This document shows positions 8,822-13,979 of a DNA stretch of 18,217 nt, piece after piece. The position numbers and the translations under genes are program-made. This DNA comes from Porphyromonadaceae bacterium UBA7332. GTDB lineage: Bacteria > Bacteroidota > Bacteroidia > Bacteroidales > UBA7332. Below the pieces are notes generated by a model, which worked only from the letters and a program-made list of their open reading frames with translations, was not told the DNA's origin and ran no database searches. The number at the start of each line of letters is the position of its first letter. Within the stretch, counting starts at the first letter, position 1. Location: NCBI GenBank assembly GCA_002471225.1, contig DKPO01000017.1, positions 106,812-125,028 of the forward strand. The letters run 5' to 3'.

Positions 8822-10990
8822 ATGAAAAAACTATTTTTATTGATGTGCATCCTCTGCTTAAGTAGCAGATTATTGATTGCACAAGAACCTATTCGTATTC
8901 AGACAAAGAATACTGAATTAATTCTGAGAGTTGAGAATAAGGAATTAAAACAAGTCTATTTTGGAGAAAAACTACCTGAAAGTGGAACTATTCTTAATGA
9001 GCGGGGTAGATATCCGGCTTATTCTGCATTTGGCCTGGGTGAGCAAAATGAAGTAGCTTTGCATGCAGTTCATGCAGACGGAAATACTTCTACTAAACTT
9101 GATTTTGTCGGAGTGACACAAGCGCAAGAGGGCGATGATGTAACCTTGACAACCATTCAACTCAAAGATCCGGTTTATCCGTTTTTTACGACATTGTACT
9201 ATAAAGCATATGTAAATAATGATTTGATAGAATGCTGGAGTGAATATAAACATCAGGAAAAAAAGCCGGTAACACTTTATCAATTCGCGTCAGGTCAGTT
9301 GTCTCTCAAAAACAGAAGTTACTGGTTGACGCATTTTACAGGCGACTGGGCGGGGGAGTTTAATGAAAAACAGGTCGAACTCACAGAAGGTATAAAAATC
9401 ATTGATACCAAATTAGGAACACGGGCTACTTTCTATAATCATCCCGTAAGTTTTATTTCATTAGATAAACCGGCAACGGAGGATGAAGGAGAAGTAGTCG
9501 GTCTGGCGTTGGCATGGCCTTCTAATTATCGCTTTTTGTTTGAGAAAAATAGTCAGCAAGAGCTCCGTGTACTGGCTGGAATGAATCCGTATGCATCTCA
9601 GTATCGTCTGAAAAAAGATGAAGTTTTTAAAACACCTTCTTTGATGTATTCCTATAGCAAAAATGGGAAAGGTGAAATAAGCCGTAACTTTCATAGCTGG
9701 GCACGTACTCATTGGTTGCATAATGGAGATAAAGACCGTTATTCATTGATGAATAACTGGGAGGCAACTTATTTTAGTTTCGACGAACCGGCACTGCAAT
9801 CTATTATACAAGATGCTTCGAAGATGGGCTTTGATCTGTTTTTGTTAGATGATGGCTGGTTTGGGAATAAACATCCGAGAAATAGTGATAATGCCGGTTT
9901 GGGTGACTGGCAGGTCAATAAAGAAAAATTACCGAATGGTATAGGATGGCTGGTTAAAGAATGTGTCAATAATAACATAAAATTCGGGATCTGGTTAGAA
10001 CCGGAAATGGTTAATCCGAAAAGTGAATTGTTTGAAAAACATCCCGATTGGGTGATTCAGCAACCAAACCGTGAACATCGTTTGTTCCGTAATCAATTGG
10101 TATTGGATCTGTCGAATCCGAAAGTTCAGAATTTTGTTTTCGAGACAGTTGACCAACTATTGAAAGAGAATCCGGATATTGCGTATGTAAAATGGGATTG
10201 TAACCGGGCTATCACCAATGGAGGTTCTACCTATTTGGCTCCTGAAGAGCAATCTCATTTGTGGATAGACTATGGACGTGGTTTTTTATCAGTCATGGAT
10301 CGTGTCAGAACGAATCATCCGGATGTGCATTTCATGTTGTGTGGCGGCGGTGGTGGTCGTCTGGATTATGGGTCTCTTAAATACTTTGAAGAGTATTGGC
10401 CAAGTGATAATACGGATGCTTTGCAACGCGTATTTATTCAGTGGGGTAATTCGCAATTCTTCCCTGCGATAGCTATGTGTTGTCATGTATCTGCCAGCCC
10501 GAATCATCAGACTCAACGTCGCACTCCGCTTAAGTTTCGGTTTGATGTAGCCATGTCGGGGAAACTTGGAATGGATTTACAGCCTCGTAGTATGAATGAG
10601 AATGAAATTCAGTTTGCGAAGGAAGCGATTAATACATATAATCGAATTAAAAACACGATATTTACAGGAGACTTATATCGTATTTTATCGCCTTATGAAA
10701 ATAATGTAGCAACCTTGAATTATGTTTCACCCGAAAAAGATAAAGCTGTATTTTATGCTTATCGCCTGAAGTCACATATTAGTGAGGTCTCACCGAAATA
10801 TAAAATGAAGGGATTGGACCCTGATAAAAAATATAAGTTGAATGAAATAAATATATTTCCTGGCGAAGGATCTTCTATCTCTGGTTTGCAAGAAACTTAT
10901 ACAGGGGCTTATCTTATGAATTCCGGGCTTTCATTACGATTGAATGGAGATTATGATAGTGTTGTCCTTGAAGTTGAAGAAATAATTTAA
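8822..10990 (+). CDS. GH36 alpha-galactosidase
   Basis: Predicted retaining alpha-galactosidase (722 residues), exported through a signal peptide (1-20, LLIA then QEP). It has an N-terminal beta-sandwich (about 25-285), a (beta/alpha)8 barrel (about 290-620) and a C-terminal beta domain. Landmarks are FLLDDGWFG, GIWLEPEMVNP, YVKWDCNRA with nucleophile D459, the Gly-rich LCGGGGGRLDYG, and EYWPSDNTDALQR with acid/base D529. The family covers alpha-galactosidase and, more rarely, alpha-N-acetylgalactosaminidase; these motifs fit the former. In this operon a target such as alpha-1,3-Gal capped glycans is plausible but not demonstrated. It starts 17 bp after the sulfatase and is the last gene before a terminator-like hairpin. 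Confidence 0.93.
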   Translation: MKKLFLLMCILCLSSRLLIAQEPIRIQTKNTELILRVENKELKQVYFGEKLPESGTILNERGRYPAYSAFGLGEQNEVALHAVHADGNTSTKLDFVGVTQAQEGDDVTLTTIQLKDPVYPFFTTLYYKAYVNNDLIECWSEYKHQEKKPVTLYQFASGQLSLKNRSYWLTHFTGDWAGEFNEKQVELTEGIKIIDTKLGTRATFYNHPVSFISLDKPATEDEGEVVGLALAWPSNYRFLFEKNSQQELRVLAGMNPYASQYRLKKDEVFKTPSLMYSYSKNGKGEISRNFHSWARTHWLHNGDKDRYSLMNNWEATYFSFDEPALQSIIQDASKMGFDLFLLDDGWFGNKHPRNSDNAGLGDWQVNKEKLPNGIGWLVKECVNNNIKFGIWLEPEMVNPKSELFEKHPDWVIQQPNREHRLFRNQLVLDLSNPKVQNFVFETVDQLLKENPDIAYVKWDCNRAITNGGSTYLAPEEQSHLWIDYGRGFLSVMDRVRTNHPDVHFMLCGGGGGRLDYGSLKYFEEYWPSDNTDALQRVFIQWGNSQFFPAIAMCCHVSASPNHQTQRRTPLKFRFDVAMSGKLGMDLQPRSMNENEIQFAKEAINTYNRIKNTIFTGDLYRILSPYENNVATLNYVSPEKDKAVFYAYRLKSHISEVSPKYKMKGLDPDKKYKLNEINIFPGEGSSISGLQETYTGAYLMNSGLSLRLNGDYDSVVLEVEEII

Positions 10991-11019
10991 TATAGATAGA
11001 CAGTTCGATTTTATTTTGG

Positions 11020-11049
11020 AAGGTAGTCTGATTCATTTCAGACTACCTT
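11020..11049 (+). terminator. Operon-end hairpin overlapping the 3' end of umuC
   Basis: A perfect 12-bp stem (11020-11031 with 11038-11049, arm AAGGTAGTCTGA) encloses a 6-nt loop. On the plus strand it is followed by an A/T-rich tract (TATTATATC), so it most likely ends the GH20-GH36 transcript. The right arm lies within the last codons and the TGA stop of the converging umuC. On the minus strand the downstream tract is A-rich, so it would be a poor terminator for umuC. Confidence 0.65.
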
Positions 11050-12294
11050 TATTATATCATTCCAGTCGGTTGTATATCTTTTAGATAAATGATTCCGGTT
11101 CATCTGAAAAGGTTCCGGATCTTGTGCTGCCAATATCAACTTATCTCGTCCCCATTTGAGGTTGATTTTATCCCATGTTTTCATTAAGCGATTGTGCTTT
11201 TCCCGATCGATTGTATCAAATAAATTTCCTTGTATCGCGGTTTTCGTTTGTATTCCTCCTAAAATAACGCCAGCTTTTTTGTATCCGAATCCTTGCCTGT
11301 ATATTGACTTCAGAGCTTTGAGGGCGGCAGCAGCCAACTCGAGAGTGCTATCTGAAGCAACATCAAGAGTGATAAGTCTGCTTTCATACTGTGCAGGTAA
11401 TTCAGGGCGGTGCCGGTTTGTATAAATAAAAACAGTAAGCGTGTGACAGACCCCACTCTGGGCACGGAGTTTTGTCGCACACAAAGTAGTAAAGCGGGTT
11501 ATATGGCTTTTCAGAATTTTTAGATCATAAACCTCCGTAGGGAAAGATCGCGAGGTACATATTTGTTTTTTTGCACTGACGGCATCTTCCAGTTCGATAC
11601 AGGATTCACCGTGAAGTTCCCGCCAGATTCTGACACCCACGATTCCCATATTTGTTTTGATCCAGGATTCAGGGATTTGGCAAAACTGTCCGGCTGTGAC
11701 AATACCCATACTTTGCAGTCTTCTTGCATAGCGTCGTCCGATTCCCCAGATGTCCTCAATAGGAAAAGTGCTTAGTACTTTCGTTATATCTTCCGGTCTG
11801 TACATTAAGCAGCATCCTTTCAAACGAGGATATTTCTTACATAACTTGCTGGCTACTTTGGCTAACGTTTTTGTAGGTGCAATACCTATGCTGACCGGTA
11901 TTCCGACACCTTTCCGAATGTCTGTGGTAATTTTTTCACCCAAAAGCTGAATCTGCTCTTTCGTTAATCCGGAGAAATCAATAAAGGCTTCATCAATCGA
12001 ATATACTTCTATAGCAGGACACATCTGTTTCAAAAGGGTCATTACACGATTGGACATATCACCGTACAATGCATAATTGGAGGAGAAAACCCGGACCTGA
12101 TGCTTTTCGATTAGCTCTTTACTTTGAAAGTAAGGTGCTCCCATTGCGATACCCAAAGCTTTTGCTTCATTGCTGCGCGCAATAATACATCCGTCATTGT
12201 TGCTAAGAACGATGACAGGAACTCCTTCCAGCGAAGGATTAAATACCCGCTCGCAGCTGGCATAGAAATTATTACAGTCACAAAGTCCGAACAT
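11038..12294 (-). CDS. umuC: UmuC-like Y-family DNA polymerase
   Basis: Catalytic subunit of an error-prone polymerase V-type enzyme for translesion synthesis on damaged DNA in the cytoplasm. The 418 residues match the family length. DCNNFYASCERVF at the N-terminus carries catalytic D6, and VYSIDEAFIDFSG carries D101 and E102. Steric-gate and fingers motifs (NNDGCIIARSNEAKALGI) follow, then a helix-hairpin-helix region (IWGIGRRYARRLQSMGI), a little-finger domain (about 235-345) and a C-terminal DUF4113-type segment (about 365-416, with WGRDKLILAAQ and LSKRYTTDW) typical of UmuC. It lies 3 nt downstream of umuD in the same direction, so the two are co-transcribed. Its place inside a PUL is unexpected. 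The 3' end forms one arm of a hairpin shared with the converging operon. Confidence 0.95.
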   Translation of the reverse strand: MFGLCDCNNFYASCERVFNPSLEGVPVIVLSNNDGCIIARSNEAKALGIAMGAPYFQSKELIEKHQVRVFSSNYALYGDMSNRVMTLLKQMCPAIEVYSIDEAFIDFSGLTKEQIQLLGEKITTDIRKGVGIPVSIGIAPTKTLAKVASKLCKKYPRLKGCCLMYRPEDITKVLSTFPIEDIWGIGRRYARRLQSMGIVTAGQFCQIPESWIKTNMGIVGVRIWRELHGESCIELEDAVSAKKQICTSRSFPTEVYDLKILKSHITRFTTLCATKLRAQSGVCHTLTVFIYTNRHRPELPAQYESRLITLDVASDSTLELAAAALKALKSIYRQGFGYKKAGVILGGIQTKTAIQGNLFDTIDREKHNRLMKTWDKINLKWGRDKLILAAQDPEPFQMNRNHLSKRYTTDWNDIIKVV

Positions 12295-12297
12295 AGC

Positions 12298-12738
12298 TTA
12301 CATCTTTTTGATAACATATAATACAACGCCCCAAATACGGAAATCATTATCTTCGGTTACACGAATCGGAGCATAACTTTCATTGGCAGGAATCAGCCAT
12401 CCTTCTTTGTCCTCTTTGCGGAATCGCTTTAATGTAAACTCACCGTCAATAAAACAAACAGCCAGACAATTATTATAGGGAGTCACGCTTTTATCAACAA
12501 TCAAAAGATCTCCGTCGTCAATCCCATCATTCACCATACTGACTCCGCTGACACGGGCAAAAAATGTGCAGGGAGGATTGCGGATAAGTTCTTTATTCAG
12601 ATCCAGTGACAGTTCTATAAAATCATCTGCAGGAGAAGGAAATCCGGCAGATACGCCCACTGCTGCTAAAGGAATAGACAGGTTGGTTTCTTGTTCTGCT
12701 TTGATAAGTGTAAGTCGTATATCCTTTGGATTTTCCAT
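12298..12738 (-). CDS. umuD: UmuD-like self-cleaving partner of polymerase V (S24 LexA fold)
   Basis: Predicted to undergo RecA-stimulated self-cleavage and then activate UmuC. With the start at 12738 (MENPKD) it has 146 residues, close to typical UmuD. Visible features are the cleavage site A31-G32 in SAGFPSPADDF, nucleophile S67 in VSGVSM, GIDDGDLLIVD, and general-base K104 in GEFTLKRF. The frame is open upstream to an ATG at 12822, but the only good -7 box (12768-12775) falls inside that extension. A start at 12759 (MNLVKQIMENP) is possible but would leave almost no leader, so I prefer 12738. The nearest upstream sequence is the repeat-rich block, which could carry its control sites. A classical SOS box was not identified. 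Confidence 0.9.
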   Translation of the reverse strand: MENPKDIRLTLIKAEQETNLSIPLAAVGVSAGFPSPADDFIELSLDLNKELIRNPPCTFFARVSGVSMVNDGIDDGDLLIVDKSVTPYNNCLAVCFIDGEFTLKRFRKEDKEGWLIPANESYAPIRVTEDNDFRIWGVVLYVIKKM

Positions 12739-12767
12739 AATCTGTTTTACTAAGTTCATTTGAACTC

Positions 12768-12775
12768 CAAAATTA
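12768..12775 (-). promoter_or_regulatory. Candidate -7 box TAATTTTG for umuDC
   Basis: The minus strand reads TAATTTTG, matching TAnnTTTG, 29 nt upstream of the ATG at 12738 and only 8 nt from the alternative ATG at 12759. I saw no other TAnnTTTG match on this strand between 12768 and about 13100. No -33 element is recognisable. Confidence 0.4.
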
Positions 12776-12850
12776 ATAGAATAGAAAGGTATTCGTATGG
12801 AATAAGTAAGAATTAACTCCATTTACGACAGGAGGCTGCTGTGCTATGTG

Positions 12851-12892
12851 GAATCAATAGATAGTTTCGATGAGTCAATTGAAAAAACGAGA
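12851..12892. repeat. Two degenerate 21-bp units (GAATCAATA / GAGTCAATT)
   Basis: GAATCAATA at 12851 and GAGTCAATT at 12872 are spaced exactly 21 bp. The second is close to the inverse of the GATTGACTC core of the five-unit array at 13136-13240, so this may be an inverted outlier of that family. With only two degenerate units the call is tentative. Confidence 0.4.
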
Positions 12893-12902
12893 TTCTATCC
12901 AT

Positions 12903-13067
12903 CACATCTGTCACATATATATTAATATGTTGATTTACAATTAGTAAAACACTGCATATGGGTGTAGGATAGTGTAGGATGGGTGTAGGATGGTGTAAGA
13001 TCCAAAAGACTATTTAATAATTTATATATCTGATTTTAACCACATTACTACAGGTGTGTCAGATGTG
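12903..13067. repeat. Inverted 13-mers flanking the TGTAGGAT array
   Basis: CACATCTGTCACA (12903-12915) and TGTGTCAGATGTG (13055-13067) are inverse copies with one mismatch, 139 bp apart. They bracket the tandem TGTAGGAT repeats, and one further TGTAGGAT overlaps the end of the right copy. Confidence 0.6.
12961..13001. repeat. Four tandem 10-11 bp repeats, core GTGTAGGAT
   Basis: Units are GGTGTAGGAT (12961-12970), AGTGTAGGAT (12971-12980), GGGTGTAGGAT (12981-12991) and GGTGTAAGAT (12992-13001). The period is about one helical turn. A stray fifth TGTAGGAT starts at 13066. Confidence 0.85.
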
Positions 13068-13135
13068 TAGGATAAAATCGCAAAATTTCTCTCTGATGAG
13101 GGATTTTGATCAAAATAGAGACCTGGTGTATGAAA

Positions 13136-13240
13136 GATATAGTCAATCTCTGAATAGATAGACTCGAACTTATATACGATTGACCGGATCTTTTCAAAGA
13201 TAGAGTCCGTTGTCTAAAAGATTGACTGAATAATTCAAGG
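13136..13240. repeat. Array I: five degenerate 21-bp tandem units, core GATTGA-n-TCAATC
   Basis: Units start at 13136, 13157, 13178, 13199 and 13220, exactly 21 bp apart, and each opens with GAT followed by (A/T)(T/G)A. The consensus core GAT(A/T)GACTC(A/G)ATC is a near-palindrome, GATTGA and TCAATC around one centre base. The first and last units also give a perfect 9-bp inverted repeat (13141-13149 with 13219-13227). A more degenerate sixth unit may begin at 13114. Confidence 0.7.
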
Positions 13241-13251
13241 CCTTATATTGA

Positions 13252-13339
13252 TATTTAGATACTTATGAAAAATTATTTAGATACGTACCAAAAATATTTT
13301 ATATACGTATCTGAGATATTTTACATACGTATGTAAATT
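13252..13339. repeat. Array II: four 22-bp tandem units, palindromic core ATACGTAT
   Basis: Units are 13252-13273, 13274-13295, 13296-13317 and 13318-13339. The first two match at 19 of 22 positions. Core centres fall at 13262.5, 13284.5, 13306.5 and 13328.5, exactly 22 bp apart. The last unit contains a perfect 18-bp palindrome (13320-13337), and the second and third pair as a 9-bp inverted repeat, AGATACGTA with TACGTATCT (13279-13287 and 13304-13312). Confidence 0.85.
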
Positions 13340-13428
13340 TGATTAGATAATGCGAATTTGAAATTTGTTATTTCGTCTTGCTGAAATCTGCTTAATTCCC
13401 AATTACTTTCTTTTTCAGGACAGACGTC

Positions 13429-13512
13429 AAAAGAAACGGCGTATCTCTGAAAAGAAACGGTATATCTTCGCAACGATACGGTTTATCTTTTAAAAGAAAC
13501 GGCGTATCTTTT
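13429..13512. repeat. Array III: four 21-bp tandem units, core AGAnACG-n-CGTnTCT
   Basis: Units are 13429-13449, 13450-13470, 13471-13491 and 13492-13512. The first and fourth differ only near the right end (CTCTG against CTTTT). Each unit is a quasi-palindrome around its eleventh base. Immediately downstream (13515-13528) lies an inverted partial copy, AGAGATACACCGT, which can pair with the fourth unit. The half-site resembles the AGATACG of Array II. Confidence 0.9.
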
Positions 13513-13584
13513 TAGAGATACACCGTACAAATTTGACAATCTCCCGATTCTTTTGAAACTCTCACTACAAAAGAGTTTTTTTTG

Positions 13585-13734
13585 GTTTTATCTGCAACAT
13601 CTGCAACATCCTCCTGAAACCCTTTACAGATCGGCTTCTTCGTTGTTGCAGATGGTTGCAGATGAAATTCGATCTGCAACGCATGTTTATAGTATAAATA
13701 CTTATGCGTGTGTTGCAAATGTTGCAGATAAAAC
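13585..13734. repeat. 150-bp module bounded by 24-bp inverted repeats, filled with TCTGCAACA repeats
   Basis: The left end (13585-13608) and the reverse complement of the right end (13711-13734) agree at 23 of 24 bases and start GTTTTATCTGCAACAT. Inside and including the ends there are seven copies of a 9-10 bp motif in both directions: 13591, 13600 and 13671 forward; 13644, 13653, 13711 and 13720 reverse. A perfect 9-bp hairpin (13655-13663 with 13672-13680, 8-nt loop) sits in the middle. No target-site duplication or transposase is visible. Confidence 0.85.
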
Positions 13735-13829
13735 GTCAAATTCTGTTAGTTGTAGTTTCCTGGTAAGAATCTAAAGCGATGTTTTGTCTTTCATGTAGGG
13801 ATGCGCCCTTCTTGTAAGCTATATAAATA

Positions 13830-13876
13830 AAAAGTACCATTCTGACCGATATAACCTGGTCTGAAATGGTACTTTT
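13830..13876 (-). terminator. Terminator of the GH29 gene (possibly bidirectional)
   Basis: A perfect 12-bp outer stem (13830-13841 with 13865-13876, arm AAAAGTACCATT), an internal loop and a 4-bp GACC/GGTC inner stem form a hairpin with an A-run on one side and a T-run on the other. On the minus strand, downstream of the fucosidase stop, it is followed by TTTTTATTTATAT, a good intrinsic terminator. No plus-strand gene needs it. Confidence 0.8.
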
Positions 13877-13887
13877 TTCTTTTCAAT

Positions 13888-13939
13888 AAAACGATCTCTG
13901 ATGATCTATACGTTTAAATATAAACATGTCAGATCGTTT
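13888..13939 (-). other. Long-loop inverted repeat between the GH29 stop and its terminator
   Basis: AAACGATCT (13888-13896) pairs perfectly with AGATCGTTT (13931-13939), and a TGA/TCA pair may extend it past a bulged C. The loop of about 34 nt makes it a weak structure. It could be part of the 3' UTR or a regulator site. Confidence 0.4.
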
Positions 13940-13979
13940 TGTTTGAATATGTAGTGCTTATTAAATATGTCTGATTTGT

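Larger units (their letters stand above)
12739..13979. other. 1.24-kb repeat-dense region without a convincing gene
   Basis: Apart from the umuD promoter at its left end and the fucosidase terminator at its right end, this stretch holds successive short-repeat modules, annotated separately. The only open frames of note (13512-13739 on minus and 13553-13774 on plus) are overlapping and mirror-like, and their peptides (YLQHLQH, VADVADKT) simply translate the 9-bp repeats. I see no RNA gene, transposase or attachment-site signature. Confidence 0.7.

Noticed and set aside
13055..13072. TGTGTCAGATGTGTAGGAT as a LexA/SOS box for umuDC
   Set aside because: It does not match a known SOS consensus I could name for Bacteroidetes and lies nearly 300 bp upstream of the likely promoter.
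13365..13493. 42-codon frame with a TTG start running through Array III
   Set aside because: The start codon is rare, there is no ribosome-binding or promoter evidence, and the basic peptide is dictated by the repeats.
13429..13512. 21-bp repeats as a CRISPR array
   Set aside because: The units are directly abutting with no unique spacers, the repeats are too short, and no cas genes are present.
13585..13734. Insertion sequence remnant with a transposase
   Set aside because: No transposase fragment in any frame and no target-site duplication; only the inverted repeats support mobility, so it is kept as a repeat element.
13512..13739. Minus-strand frame of 75 codons overlapping the TCTGCAACA module
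   Set aside because: Its peptide (YLQHLQH, VADVADKT) is a direct reading of 9-bp repeats, it mirrors an equally open frame on the other strand (13553-13774), and it has no recognisable domain or start signal.
13553..13774. Plus-strand frame of 73 codons in the same module
   Set aside because: Same reasoning: it contains LQHLQH and VANVADKT because the inverted repeats translate alike on both strands. No family resemblance or promoter.
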